Shown here: piece by piece, positions 45,479 through 54,124 of the stretch
How the letters are laid out: every line of letters starts with the position of its first letter
How positions within the stretch are numbered: the stretch's first letter is position 1
NCBI RefSeq assembly: GCF_022808865.1
Contig: NZ_JAKZLB010000002.1
Location: 138,019-202,018 of the forward strand
From: Geothrix oryzisoli
Lineage (GTDB): Bacteria > Acidobacteriota > Holophagae > Holophagales > Holophagaceae
Length of the DNA stretch: 64,000 nucleotides
Direction: 5' to 3'
Notes under the pieces: generated by a model
What the model was told of the DNA's origin: nothing
The model's input: the letters and a program-made list of their open reading frames with translations, nothing else
Databases searched by the model: none
Program-made: the position numbers and the translations under genes

Positions 45479-46087
45479 TCAAGCCTTTCGCGGGGGCTTC
45501 CCGGGCGGGACCAGGGCATCGGCCAGCTGGCGCACATAGCCGCTGAGGTCCGTCACGGCCTTCACGGCCTTGGGCGTGGCGCGCAGCAGCTGGAAGTAGC
45601 CCGCGTAGGCGGCATAGGCCAGCAGGGCCCGCTGCCGGGCCTCGGCCTCCGTGAGCCCCAGGGCCATGAACGCCTCCGCACCGAAGGCCAGCCGGCGCTC
45701 CGTCGCCCGCCGGAGGAAGGGGGCCACCCGGGGATCCTCGCCGGATACCGCCAGGGCCGCGAAAAAGAGGCCGTCCTCCACGTCCTCGAAGGCGGCGAAG
45801 AGCAGCACCCGCAAGCGCCGCCGCGGATCGGCGATGCCCCCGTAGCGGGTCACGACATCCGCGCTCTGGTCCTGCTCCCAGTCCACCAGCGCCGCCTTGA
45901 CCAGCGCATCCCGGCTGTCGAAGTGCCAGTAGAAACTCCCCTTGGTGACCCCCAGGGCCTGGGCCAGCGGCTCCACCGCCACGGCCGCGACCCCCTCGCG
46001 GATGATGAGGGCCTGGGCGGCCTTGACCCAGGCCTCCGGGGACAGGGGCGCCGTGGTGCGGTTGGACTTCTTGCGGGGCGTGGGCAT
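45479..46087 (-). CDS. TetR/AcrR-family transcriptional regulator
   Basis: A 202-residue regulator with an N-terminal helix-turn-helix (LAQALGVTKGSFYWHFDSRDALV at residues 42-64) and a helical ligand domain. It is divergent from the lipoprotein-rhombosortase cassette, and the 93-base gap carries two palindromes that could be its operator. It may therefore control the cassette and itself. The effector is unknown. Confidence 0.9.
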   Translation of the reverse strand: MPTPRKKSNRTTAPLSPEAWVKAAQALIIREGVAAVAVEPLAQALGVTKGSFYWHFDSRDALVKAALVDWEQDQSADVVTRYGGIADPRRRLRVLLFAAFEDVEDGLFFAALAVSGEDPRVAPFLRRATERRLAFGAEAFMALGLTEAEARQRALLAYAAYAGYFQLLRATPKAVKAVTDLSGYVRQLADALVPPGKPPRKA

Positions 46088-46123
46088 GGTGGCCTTGACA
46101 GGGAACCGGACTAGCTTACCATA

Positions 46124-46136
46124 CCATACCGTATGG
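46124..46136. promoter_or_regulatory. Palindrome 1 in the TetR/lipoprotein intergenic region
   Basis: CCATACCGTATGG is a perfect 13-base odd palindrome (arms CCATAC/GTATGG). It sits 37 bases upstream of the TetR start, with further ATACC repeats to its left. TetR-family operators are commonly such inverted repeats. Confidence 0.5.
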
Positions 46137-46141
46137 CAACC

Positions 46142-46155
46142 ATACGCATGCGTAT
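46142..46155. promoter_or_regulatory. Palindrome 2 in the TetR/lipoprotein intergenic region
   Basis: ATACGCATGCGTAT is a perfect 14-base palindrome five bases after the first one and 25 bases before the ATG at 46181. It shares the CATACG core with palindrome 1, suggesting two copies of one binding site. Confidence 0.5.
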
Positions 46156-46180
46156 TGAAGCTGCCGGTTCAGGAGGCCCC

Positions 46181-46993
46181 ATGCGACCGCCGATCCTCTC
46201 CATCCTTGCCGTGCTGGCGCTGCTGGCGGTCGGCTGCGGCGTTCCCGAGACTGTGCAGCGACGCAGCAGCCTCTCCGCCTATCTGGGCGTCAAGGCCGAG
46301 CCGCCAGCGGACCCGGCTGCCCCGCCGGCGCGACTCCAGCTTCCCCTGCGCCTCGGCATCGCCTTCGTGCCCGCGGACCCCACCCAGGTCAAGGGCGACG
46401 CGGCCCTGGCCAGCCCCGTGGGGGCCCTGGCCCCGGGCCAGGAGCAGGACCTGCACGAGCAGGTGGTTCGTGTCTTCGAGCAGAAGCCCTGGGCCCAGAG
46501 CTTCAAGGTCATCCCCTCCCTCTACCTCACCAAGGGCGGGGGGTTCGAGGACCTCGACCGTGTGGCCCGCAGCTTCGGCGTCGAAGTGGTCGCCCTCGTC
46601 TCCGTGGACCAGGTCCAGTTCAGCAGTCCCCGCTGGTATGCCTGGACCTATTGGACCCTCGTGGGGGCCTACATGGTGAAGGGCGACAAGAACGACACCA
46701 CCTCCATGGTGGACGCGGCGGTCTACCATGTGCCCTCCCACACCTTCCTCTTCCGGGCCGGGGGGGTGGGCACGGCCAAGGGCAACTCCACCTGGTCCGG
46801 ACGGGAGGCGGCCTTCCGGCAGCAGGGCCGGGAGAGCCTCGCCCTCGCCATGACCCAGCTCTCCGCCTCCCTCGATCAGGGCGTGGCCGCCTTCAAGCAG
46901 GACCTGCTGAAGGGCGCGCGGAAGGATGTCCTGCTCCTCGACAAGGAGGGGAACCCCGTGGGCAGCGCCGCCTACGATCCCACCCGCCACTGA
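46181..46993 (+). CDS. Lipoprotein of the rhombotarget family, without GlyGly-CTERM tail
   Basis: A 270-residue lipoprotein: signal ending in the lipobox LLAVGC (Cys21 region), then VPETVQRRSSLSAYLG, LPLRLGIAFVP, FEDLDRVARSFGVEVVALVSVDQVQ and AAVYHVPSHTFLFRA. It is paralogous to the next gene over most of its length but ends at ...YDPTRH with no sorting tail. The start has AGGAGG. It lies divergent from the TetR gene and 21 bases before its paralogue. Confidence 0.85.
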   Translation: MRPPILSILAVLALLAVGCGVPETVQRRSSLSAYLGVKAEPPADPAAPPARLQLPLRLGIAFVPADPTQVKGDAALASPVGALAPGQEQDLHEQVVRVFEQKPWAQSFKVIPSLYLTKGGGFEDLDRVARSFGVEVVALVSVDQVQFSSPRWYAWTYWTLVGAYMVKGDKNDTTSMVDAAVYHVPSHTFLFRAGGVGTAKGNSTWSGREAAFRQQGRESLALAMTQLSASLDQGVAAFKQDLLKGARKDVLLLDKEGNPVGSAAYDPTRH

Positions 46994-47014
46994 AGCCCGT
47001 CTCAAGGAGCCCCG

Positions 47015-47875
47015 ATGTCCCGCCGCCCCGCCCTCGCCGCCGCCCTGGCCCTCCTGGCCGCCCTCAGCTGCACCATGCCCGAGACCCACGTCCGCCGCAG
47101 CAGCCTCATGGACTACCTCTATCCCAAGCAGAAGGCCGCCCCCGTACCAAACCCCGCCGGGGCCCGGCTGAAGCTGCCCCTGAGGCTCGGCATCGCCTTC
47201 GTGCCCGGGGGGAACGCCTCCTGGCGGGTCCAGAACCTCATGGCCCCCGGCCAGGAGAAGCCCCTGCTGGACGTGGTGAAGCGGAGCTTCCAGGACCGGC
47301 CCTGGATCTCGGAGATCAAGCTCGTCCCCAGCGCCTACCTCCGCAGCGGCGGGGGCTTCGAGAACATGGACCAGGTGGCGCGGATGTACGGCGTGGACGT
47401 GATGGCCCTGGTGAGTGTGGACCAGGTGCAGAACACCGATCCCCGCTGGTACAGCTTCACCTACCTCTCCATCGTGGGCGCCTACGTGCTGCCAGGCGAC
47501 GCCAATGACACGAACACGCTCATCGACGCCGCCGCCTACGACGTCGCCAGCCATACCTTCCTGCTGCGCGCCCCCGGCCAGAGCCAGGTCAAGGGCAGCT
47601 CCACCTGGGCCCACCGCGAGAAGCAGCTGCGCGAGCACTCGGCCAAGGGCCTGGAGCTGGCCATGGCCGACCTGGCCAAGAACCTCGACGCCGAGGTGGG
47701 CAGTTTCAAGGCCGAGGTGGCCCGCGGCGAGCGCAAGGATGTGGATGTGGTGGACCGCCAGGGCGTGTCCCTGCGCCAGAGCGGTGGCCGGAACTTCGGC
47801 GGCAGCTTCGGCTGGGCCGAGGCCCTGGGCGCCCTCCTCCTCCTGGGCGCGGCCCTGAGGCTGCGGCGGGCCTGA
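47015..47875 (+). CDS. Rhombotarget lipoprotein with C-terminal GlyGly-CTERM sorting signal
   Basis: A 286-residue paralogue of the preceding gene: lipobox LLAALSC, then HVRRSSLMDYLYPK, LPLRLGIAFVPGG, MDQVARMYGVDVMALVSVDQVQ. After residue 255 it ends with GGRNFGGSFGW, a hydrophobic stretch and LRLRRA, the GlyGly-CTERM architecture recognised by rhombosortases. Its stop overlaps the rhombosortase ATG by one base, a dedicated substrate-enzyme pair. Confidence 0.9.
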   Translation: MSRRPALAAALALLAALSCTMPETHVRRSSLMDYLYPKQKAAPVPNPAGARLKLPLRLGIAFVPGGNASWRVQNLMAPGQEKPLLDVVKRSFQDRPWISEIKLVPSAYLRSGGGFENMDQVARMYGVDVMALVSVDQVQNTDPRWYSFTYLSIVGAYVLPGDANDTNTLIDAAAYDVASHTFLLRAPGQSQVKGSSTWAHREKQLREHSAKGLELAMADLAKNLDAEVGSFKAEVARGERKDVDVVDRQGVSLRQSGGRNFGGSFGWAEALGALLLLGAALRLRRA

Positions 47876-48354
47876 TGGACCCGCTCGCCCTCACCGCCGA
47901 GGCCCTGCGCGAACCCTGGCGCCTCTGGACGGGGCACCTGGTCCACTTCGGCTGGGAGCACGCCCTGGCCAACGCCGTGGCCCTCGCCGTACCCTGGCTC
48001 CTGGCCGAACGCGGCGACCGGGGGCGGCTGGCGCTTCCCCTACTGCTCATCGCACCCCTCCTGAGCCTCCTGCTGCTCCCCACGCTGGGCGGAGCCGAAT
48101 ACCGGGGCGCCTCGGGGCTGGCCTGCGCCCTCTGGGCCCTGGTGGGCCTGCGCCTGACCGAGCGGCCGGAATCCGCCCCCATCGGCCGGTGGCTGCTCGC
48201 GGGATTGACCCTGAAACTGGGCCTCGAAGCGGCCTTCGGCGGCGTCCTGCTCCACCCCGCCGGCTGGAGCACCCTGCCTGCCGCCCACCTCTGGGGAGCC
48301 CTCCTGGGCTGGATCGCCGCCCTGGTGCCGCGCCCCCGTCCCCATCCCGCCTGA
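47875..48354 (+). CDS. rrtA: Rhombosortase (rhomboid-family intramembrane serine protease)
   Basis: A 159-residue polytopic protein with the short rhombosortase layout: EPWRLWTGHLVHFGWEHALAN at residues 13-33, nucleophile Ser80 in RGASG and catalytic His138 in LPAAHLWGA. Rhombosortases cleave the GlyGly-CTERM helix of exported proteins. The substrate is encoded immediately upstream with a one-base overlap. It is followed by 131 bases without a gene. Confidence 0.9.
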   Translation: MDPLALTAEALREPWRLWTGHLVHFGWEHALANAVALAVPWLLAERGDRGRLALPLLLIAPLLSLLLLPTLGGAEYRGASGLACALWALVGLRLTERPESAPIGRWLLAGLTLKLGLEAAFGGVLLHPAGWSTLPAAHLWGALLGWIAALVPRPRPHPA

Positions 48355-48461
48355 CCGCGACGCCGGCTCTGCAGGTCATCGCCCGGAGCCACGACGGGAA
48401 GCGGACTCCGGCTTTGCCCGCCCGGGGGGGGTCCTCCGCTCTGAGCCGACCCGGCCGAGGC

Positions 48462-48467
48462 TAGACT
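48462..48467 (+). promoter_or_regulatory. Possible -10 element of thiG
   Basis: TAGACT lies 18 bases before the thiG ATG, identical to the hexamer before the FHA gene. The rest of the 131-base gap (48355-48485) is GC-rich; no TPP-riboswitch core was found in it. Confidence 0.35.
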
Positions 48468-48485
48468 GGAGCTCCGGAGCGCCCC

Positions 48486-49262
48486 ATGTCCCTCGTCATC
48501 GCCGGCAAGACTTTCAGCAACCGCCTCGTCCTCGGCACAGGCAAGTACAAGGACTTCGCCACCATGCAGGCCTGCTACCGGGCGGCGCGGGTGGAAATGG
48601 TCACCCTGGCCGTGCGCCGCTTCGACCTGAGCGCCCAGGGCGAAGACAACATCCTGAACTGGATCCCCAAAGACATCACCCTGCTGCCCAACACGGCCGG
48701 CTGCTACACCCGCGACGAAGCCCTGCGCGTGGCGCGCCTGGCCCGGGAGGCCCTGGACACCCCCTGGGTGAAGCTGGAGGTCATCGGCGATCAGAAGAGC
48801 CTCTACCCCGACAACGAGGAGACCCTGGAGGCCGCGAAGATCCTCGTGAAGGAGGGCTTCACGGTGCTGCCCTACGTGAACGCCGATCCCATCCTCGCCA
48901 AGAAGCTCTGCGACGCGGGCTGCGCCGCGGTCATGCCCCTGGGCAGCGCCATCGGCTCGGGCCTGGGCGTGCAGAACCCCATGACCCTGCTCCTCATCAA
49001 GGAGGTCGTCGAGGGCTACCAGCTGCCCATGATCGTGGACGCCGGCGTGGGCACCGCCTCCGATGCCGCCCTGGCCATGGAGCTGGGGGCCGATGGCGTC
49101 CTGCTCAACACCGCCGTGGCCGAGGCCGGCGAGCCCACCAAGATGGCCCAGGCCATGGACCACGCCGTCCAGGCCGGCCGTCTCGCCTTCGAGAGCGGCC
49201 GCATGCCCAAGCGCCTCTATGCCAGCGCCAGCAGCCCCCTCGCGGGCGTGGTGGGGCGCTAG
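48486..49262 (+). CDS. thiG: Thiazole synthase
   Basis: ThiG forms the thiazole phosphate of thiamine from deoxyxylulose phosphate, dehydroglycine and ThiS-thiocarboxylate. The 258-residue barrel has [43 protein letters not shown] (Schiff-base Lys) and [10 protein letters not shown], with a full C-terminus. No thiS, thiF, thiH or thiO is adjacent, so the rest of the pathway must be elsewhere. The YceH gene follows after eight bases. Confidence 0.95.
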   Translation: MSLVIAGKTFSNRLVLGTGKYKDFATMQACYRAARVEMVTLAVRRFDLSAQGEDNILNWIPKDITLLPNTAGCYTRDEALRVARLAREALDTPWVKLEVIGDQKSLYPDNEETLEAAKILVKEGFTVLPYVNADPILAKKLCDAGCAAVMPLGSAIGSGLGVQNPMTLLLIKEVVEGYQLPMIVDAGVGTASDAALAMELGADGVLLNTAVAEAGEPTKMAQAMDHAVQAGRLAFESGRMPKRLYASASSPLAGVVGR

Positions 49263-49270
49263 GCGCTTCC

Positions 49271-49909
49271 GTGTCCGGCTTCGACCTCGCCCCCCTGGAG
49301 CGCCGCGTCCTCGGCTGCCTGCTGGAGAAACAGCTCAGCACGCCGGATGTCTATCCCTTGTCGTTGAACGCCCTGGTGAACGCCTGCAACCAGTCCAGCA
49401 ACCGGGATCCCGTGCTGGCGGTGACGGAAGCGGAGGTGCAGGCCGCGGTGGAGGCCCTGATCGGCTGCGGCCTTGCGGAGACCTGGCCGGGCCGCGTACT
49501 GAAGGTCGCCCACACCGCCAAGCCCACCTGGAACCTCTCGGTCCAGGAGGCGGCCCTGCTGGCGGAGCTTCTGTTGCGGGGTCCGCAGACTCCGGGCGAG
49601 CTCCGCACGAACACCCGCCGCATGTATGCCTTCCCGGATCTGGCGGAGCTGGAGGGCTGCCTGGGCAGCCTCCTGGAGGCCGAGCCGCCCCTGGTCCTGC
49701 GCCTGGCCCGGGCCCCCGGCGCGCGGGAAGCCCGGGTGACGCATCTGCTGGGCGGCCCCGTCGAGCCGTCCGGAGCACCCGATCCGGCCCCAGTCCGGTC
49801 CGCCCGCCAGGATCCCCGCGTCGACCAGCTGGAAGCGGACCTCTCCGCCCTGCGCGAGGAGTTCGAGCACCTCCGGCAGGCCTTCGAGGCCTTCAAGGCC
49901 CAGTTCTAG
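49271..49909 (+). CDS. YceH/DUF480 family protein
   Basis: A 212-residue protein of the YceH family with two winged-helix domains: LERRVLGCLLEKQLSTPDVYPLSLNALVNACNQ is the diagnostic N-terminus, followed by LLLRGPQTPGELRTNTRRM and a C-terminal coiled-coil tail (LEADLSALREEFEHLRQ). Function unknown. The GTG start follows thiG by eight bases. Its TAG and the stop of the convergent barstar gene share a TCTAGA. Confidence 0.9.
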   Translation: MSGFDLAPLERRVLGCLLEKQLSTPDVYPLSLNALVNACNQSSNRDPVLAVTEAEVQAAVEALIGCGLAETWPGRVLKVAHTAKPTWNLSVQEAALLAELLLRGPQTPGELRTNTRRMYAFPDLAELEGCLGSLLEAEPPLVLRLARAPGAREARVTHLLGGPVEPSGAPDPAPVRSARQDPRVDQLEADLSALREEFEHLRQAFEAFKAQF

Positions 49910-50352
49910 AGGTCCCCGTAGGCCACCTTCAGGGCCCGCAGGCCTTCCACCAGGTCCGCCCGCCGCGTGGGCTCCACCTGCATTACCAGGTGGAAGGGCT
50001 GGGGGGCCAGATCCTCGGCCGCATCGGCGAGGACCGCCATCAGCGTGGTCCCGTCCTCCGGAGGCGCGTCCCGGAGCAGCTGGTCCGCTTCCAGGATCAG
50101 GAAGGTGCCGCCTTCGGGCAGATCCGAGAGGCAGTCCCGCAGGCTGTCCCAGGTGCCGCCGAAGTGGGGTGGGAATTGGGCCGCGGCGGCCCACTCATCC
50201 ATGAGTCCCTCGCGGGTCCGCATGCGGCTCCCCCGCAGCCAGCGGAACAGGCAGCCCGGCTCCGCCGGCGTCGCATCCACTAGGCCGGAAGGGGAACCCG
50301 ACCACACGTGCACGCGCGGCCGCTGGGTCGAGGTCAGGAAGGACCAGTCCAT
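49906..50352 (-). CDS. Barstar-like ribonuclease inhibitor
   Basis: A 148-residue protein of the barstar family. The inhibitory helix region is HFGGTWDSLRDCLSDL at about residues 63-78, with the two Asp residues equivalent to those that fill the barnase active site. An N-terminal extension of some 40 residues is longer than in Bacillus barstar. Its ATG overlaps the stop of the upstream ribonuclease (TGATG), so toxin and inhibitor are translated from one message. Confidence 0.9.
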   Translation of the reverse strand: MDWSFLTSTQRPRVHVWSGSPSGLVDATPAEPGCLFRWLRGSRMRTREGLMDEWAAAAQFPPHFGGTWDSLRDCLSDLPEGGTFLILEADQLLRDAPPEDGTTLMAVLADAAEDLAPQPFHLVMQVEPTRRADLVEGLRALKVAYGDL

Positions 50353-50756
50353 CAGCGGACCTCGGTGAAGGTGCGGTAGTGGTCCGCGGTGTACCAGGCG
50401 CGCCCGTCGCTGCCGGTGACCAGCCGTTCGGCCCCGCGGTTGCGCCCCTCGGCCTTGGGCTGCACGTCCCATTCCCGGTACTCGATGCGCTTGCGGCGGG
50501 TGTCGTAGCGGGGCAGCACCCCTTCGTAGTTCCCGAAGATGCGCCCGCCCACATAGCCCGGGGGGGCGTAGCCATGCTGCCGGACATAGGCCAGGGTCTC
50601 GCGGGCATGCGCGGGGACCGCGTCCTTCGGGGCGGTCTGGGCCTGGGGCTGGGCCGGCGGAGGGGCCTCCGGACCGCAAGCCATGGGCGCCAGCAGGGTG
50701 GCCAGAACGAGGAGGCCGCCGGCCAGGGGCGCCAGGATTCTCCGCCAAAACACCAT
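50352..50756 (-). CDS. Barnase-type guanyl-specific ribonuclease, membrane-directed
   Basis: A 134-residue protein. Residues 1-28 are an export signal ending in APMACG, close to a lipobox. Residues 50-134 are a barnase-fold domain with complete catalytic set by alignment to barnase: Glu95 in YREWD, Arg111 in AERLV and His126 in TADHYRTF. It cleaves RNA after G. It is encoded directly before its barstar. The Pro/Gln linker (30-48) suggests tethering to a membrane. Confidence 0.9.
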   Translation of the reverse strand: MVFWRRILAPLAGGLLVLATLLAPMACGPEAPPPAQPQAQTAPKDAVPAHARETLAYVRQHGYAPPGYVGGRIFGNYEGVLPRYDTRRKRIEYREWDVQPKAEGRNRGAERLVTGSDGRAWYTADHYRTFTEVR

Positions 50757-50805
50757 GCGGCCTCCGGAAATCGGTCCCCAGTCTACTCGCGCCGGTGTCA
50801 CGGGA

Positions 50806-52128
50806 TCAGCCCTGCGAGGAGGAGCCGGCCTCGAGCACCCCGCCGTGCCGCCGGTCCGCCCGCAGGAGCAGGAAGGCGAAGACGAGCCCCACCAGACCCA
50901 GCCCCGCGAACATGACCTGGGTGGACGTGTAGGTGCCCGTCTTGTCGCGCAGCCAGCCGTTGAGCAGCGGGAACAAACCCAGGCCGAGGTTCTGGATGGC
51001 GGTCATCAGGCCGAAGGCCGTGCCCACCCGGGACTCCTCCACCACGAGCGGAACCGAGGGCCACATGGCCGCGGGCACCAGCACGAACGCCGCCCCCAGG
51101 ACCACCATCATGGGGATGGGGTTCCAGTGGGTGATGCCCAGGAGGAGGTGCGCGGGAATGAGCAGGAGGGAACCCAGGACCATGAGCGAAGCCCGCCGTC
51201 CGATCCGGTCCACGAGCCCCCCGGCGAAGGGCGCGAAGACCATCGAGGCGGCGATCACGATGCTGGTGATTCCAGGCGCCGTGGTGAACATGTGGGTGAA
51301 GTTGTAGAACACCTTGGTCAGGAAGCCGCCGGTCACGGCGCTCACGGAGGGCAGGCCCCATTTGTCGTGGAACATGTCCGCGGCGAGGTCGGTAAAGGGG
51401 AAGATGGCGCTGTAGAAGGTCACGCAGAGCAGCACCACGAACCAGTAGGACGAGGTGAACTTCTTGATGTCCGAGAGGACGATCTTGTCTCCGGCGCCCG
51501 CCTTGGGCAGAGCCAGCTCCTGTTCACCGTGACGGTCCATGACGATGAAAACGAGGTTGCAGACGACCGAGAACAGGCAGAGCAGGGCCGCGGCCCAGAG
51601 GGCCGTGCGGAAGCTGTGGAAGTGGTCCGCGATCAGCTCTTCGGTGTTGAAGGCGAAGAGGGTGCCCAGGCGGCTGATGGCCAGGGCGATGCCGAAGGCC
51701 ATGGCCATCTCCTTGCCCTTGAACCAGCGGGCGATGATGGCGCTCTGGACCACGATGAGCGACTCCGAGCCGGCCCCGAAGATGAGCCGGCCCGTGAACA
51801 GCATCCACTTGGTCTTGGCCGCGGCCACGATGACCGCACCGAGAAACACGAGGCAGCTGAACAGAAGGCTGGCCCTGCGCGGCCCCAGCTTGTCGTAGAG
51901 CATGCCGCCGAAGAAGACGATGGCGATGGCGGCCACGGAATAGGCTGCATAGAGCTTCCCGATGGTGGCGCGATCGATGTGGAGTTCCTTGATCAGGGTC
52001 GTCGCCAAGGCCCCGATGCTGTCGTAGGCGAAGTAGCTGCCCACCACCAGCAGGCTGATGAAGATCAGGATGGTGAAGCGGTAGAGCCGGGTGCTCGGGT
52101 GGAAGGCACCGGGGATCGCGGTCGTCAT
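50806..52128 (-). CDS. Major facilitator superfamily transporter (MFSD1-like)
   Basis: A 440-residue, 12-helix MFS transporter. Loop 2-3 motif [14 protein letters not shown] and the paired motif [13 protein letters not shown] are canonical. The segment [29 protein letters not shown] resembles MFSD1-like proteins; the substrate is unknown. It is divergent from the thermolysin-family gene across 227 bases that contain a Fur-like palindrome. Confidence 0.9.
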   Translation of the reverse strand: MTTAIPGAFHPSTRLYRFTILIFISLLVVGSYFAYDSIGALATTLIKELHIDRATIGKLYAAYSVAAIAIVFFGGMLYDKLGPRRASLLFSCLVFLGAVIVAAAKTKWMLFTGRLIFGAGSESLIVVQSAIIARWFKGKEMAMAFGIALAISRLGTLFAFNTEELIADHFHSFRTALWAAALLCLFSVVCNLVFIVMDRHGEQELALPKAGAGDKIVLSDIKKFTSSYWFVVLLCVTFYSAIFPFTDLAADMFHDKWGLPSVSAVTGGFLTKVFYNFTHMFTTAPGITSIVIAASMVFAPFAGGLVDRIGRRASLMVLGSLLLIPAHLLLGITHWNPIPMMVVLGAAFVLVPAAMWPSVPLVVEESRVGTAFGLMTAIQNLGLGLFPLLNGWLRDKTGTYTSTQVMFAGLGLVGLVFAFLLLRADRRHGGVLEAGSSSQG

Positions 52129-52220
52129 CGGGGGTCCTTGTTTCAGCCGGGGCGTGGGCAGGGGCCAGGGCGCGTTGGCCCAAAGCCCGATGGTGACAGG
52201 GCTCCTGCCCGAGCTCTAAA

Positions 52221-52240
52221 CAGAATTGATTCTCATAAAA
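52221..52240. promoter_or_regulatory. Fur-like operator between MFS and M4 peptidase genes
   Basis: AGAATTGATTCT (52222-52233) is a perfect inverted repeat inside an AT-rich island (52217-52255) in a 227-base gap. On the minus strand it reads TGAGAATCAATTCTG, close to Fur-box half sites (TGAGAAT-N-ATTCTCA). It would suit iron-dependent control of the MFS transporter. The rest of the gap is GC-rich with no recognised element. Confidence 0.35.
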
Positions 52241-52355
52241 ATTCATAACTCTTAACAGGGGCGTTTTGCCTTCCAGCACCTAGGATTCATCCACGCACCT
52301 CAGTCCTTGTCATCCCCATCCACCCATCTGGAGCTCAGGCTCCCTGGAGGTCCCC

Positions 52356-54026
52356 TTGCCGTCCCGTCTCGCCCTTCGCCTTGCCGCCGCCGCGATCCTC
52401 GTGGTCCCGGCCTTCGCCGCGCGTCCCGTGGACAGCGCCGTCGCTGACGAGGCCCGCCGCCACCTGGATGCCCGCGTCTTCCAGCTCGGCCTGGACCGGA
52501 ATGCCAGCTTCGCCACCAAGAACGTGTTCGAGGAGGCCACCGGCGAGGCCCACGTCCGCATGAACCAGTTCTACAAGGGCGTTCGCGTGTTCGAGGGCGA
52601 AGCCATCGTCCACCTGCGCGGTGGGGCGGTCACCGGCCGCACGGAGGCGCTGGTCCGGGGCCTCAACCTGAACGTGACTCCCACCCTCGGCGCCACCGAG
52701 GCCCTGGCCGTGGCCCACCAGTCGCTGGCCCCCCAGGGCGCCTACGCCCACACGCCCACCACCGAGCTGGTGGTCGCCACCGTCGGACAGCCCGTCCTGG
52801 CCTACCACATCCATACGGAGCTGGAGAACGGCGCCGCCGAGACCCGCCACACCGATTTCCTCGTGGACGCCCACAGCGGCGCCATCCTGGAGCAGTGGAG
52901 CACCCTCCACACCACCGCCGCCAGCGGCACCGGCAACAGCCAGTACTCCGGTGTGGTGACGCTGAACACCAACAGCCTGGCCAGCGGCTATGAGCTGCGC
53001 GACACGGTCCGCGGCATGAACTTCGACACCCGCGACCTGAACCACGCCACCACCGGCAACGGCACCACCTACACCGATGCCGACAACACCTGGGGCGATG
53101 GCGCCAACTACGTCTCCGGCGCGGTCACCACCTCCGCCAACGGCCAGACCGCGGCCGTGGACGCGCACTATGGCGTGGGCCTCACCTACGACTACTACAA
53201 GAACATCTTCGGCCGGAACGGCATCGACGGCATCGGCACCGCCACCTACAGCCGGGTGCACTACAGCAGCGCCTACGACAACGCCTTCTGGTCCGACAGC
53301 TGCTTCTGCATGACCTACGGCGACGGCTCCTCCTTCAAGTCCCTCGAGTCCATCGACGTGGCCGGCCACGAGATGAGCCACGGTGTCTGCGCCCGCACCG
53401 CCAACCTCACCTACCGCGGCGAGTCGGGCGGCCTGAACGAGGCCAACTCCGACATCATGGGCACCATGGTCGAGTTCATGGCCCACGGCGGCGGCACCAC
53501 CACCGTGCCGAACTACTCCAACATCGCCTCCACCATCAATGTCTACTGGACGGGCACCACCACCCCCACCCCCTCCACCAGCAAGGCCGTGCCCGCCGCG
53601 AACTACCTGATCGGTGAACAGCTGGCCACGAGCAAGTTCACCCATCCCCTGCGCTTCATGTACAAGCCCAGCCTGGACGGCTCCAGCCCCGACGCCTGGT
53701 CCAAGACCCTCGGCCGCCTGGATGTGCACTACAGCTCGGGTGTGGCCAACCACTTCTACTTCCTGCTCTCCCACGGTAGCCAGATCGACAGCTTCTCTGA
53801 TGGCATCCAGTCCCCCATGGCCAATGGCGTCACCAGCGTCGCCGGCCTGGGCAACGACAAGGCCGCCCGCATCTGGTTCCGTGCCCTCACGGTCTACATG
53901 ACCAGCAGCACCAACTACGCCGGCGCCCGCACCGCCACCCTCAGCGCCGCCACGGACCTCTACGGGGCCGGTTCCGCCGAATACAACTCGGTCAACACCG
54001 CCTGGCTCGCAGTGAACGTAAAGTAG
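52356..54026 (+). CDS. Thermolysin-family (M4) zinc metallopeptidase precursor
   Basis: A 556-residue secreted protease. The TTG start at 52356 has GGAGG six bases upstream; no ATG fits. Signal peptide residues 1-21, propeptide to about 190 (FTP-like ...GVRVFEGEAIVHLRGG), then the catalytic domain with HEMSH at 338-342, the third zinc ligand in GGLNEANSD, and the thermolysin-like His region RLDVHYSSGVANH. It degrades extracellular protein. A hairpin 20 bases after the stop may end the message. Confidence 0.93.
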   Translation: MPSRLALRLAAAAILVVPAFAARPVDSAVADEARRHLDARVFQLGLDRNASFATKNVFEEATGEAHVRMNQFYKGVRVFEGEAIVHLRGGAVTGRTEALVRGLNLNVTPTLGATEALAVAHQSLAPQGAYAHTPTTELVVATVGQPVLAYHIHTELENGAAETRHTDFLVDAHSGAILEQWSTLHTTAASGTGNSQYSGVVTLNTNSLASGYELRDTVRGMNFDTRDLNHATTGNGTTYTDADNTWGDGANYVSGAVTTSANGQTAAVDAHYGVGLTYDYYKNIFGRNGIDGIGTATYSRVHYSSAYDNAFWSDSCFCMTYGDGSSFKSLESIDVAGHEMSHGVCARTANLTYRGESGGLNEANSDIMGTMVEFMAHGGGTTTVPNYSNIASTINVYWTGTTTPTPSTSKAVPAANYLIGEQLATSKFTHPLRFMYKPSLDGSSPDAWSKTLGRLDVHYSSGVANHFYFLLSHGSQIDSFSDGIQSPMANGVTSVAGLGNDKAARIWFRALTVYMTSSTNYAGARTATLSAATDLYGAGSAEYNSVNTAWLAVNVK

Positions 54027-54045
54027 TTCTTCGTTCCACCCGCCC

Positions 54046-54074
54046 CGACGCCCCGGCCCCAGGCCGGGGCGTCG
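54046..54074 (+). terminator. Strong hairpin after the M4 peptidase gene
   Basis: CGACGCCCCGGCC (54046-54058) pairs perfectly with GGCCGGGGCGTCG (54062-54074) across a three-base loop, a 13-pair stem. No T-run follows, so it resembles an intrinsic terminator without the U-tract, as often seen in GC-rich genomes. Confidence 0.6.
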
Positions 54075-54124
54075 GCCGGTCCGGCCGGGCGTCCCACCCG
54101 AACGGGGCTGGGCGATAGTGGTGC

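Noticed and set aside
48355-48485. Possible TPP riboswitch before thiG
   Set aside because: A GGGG...CTGAGC...ACCC pattern is present by chance, but the CTGAGA and TGAACCTGATC blocks of the THI box are missing.
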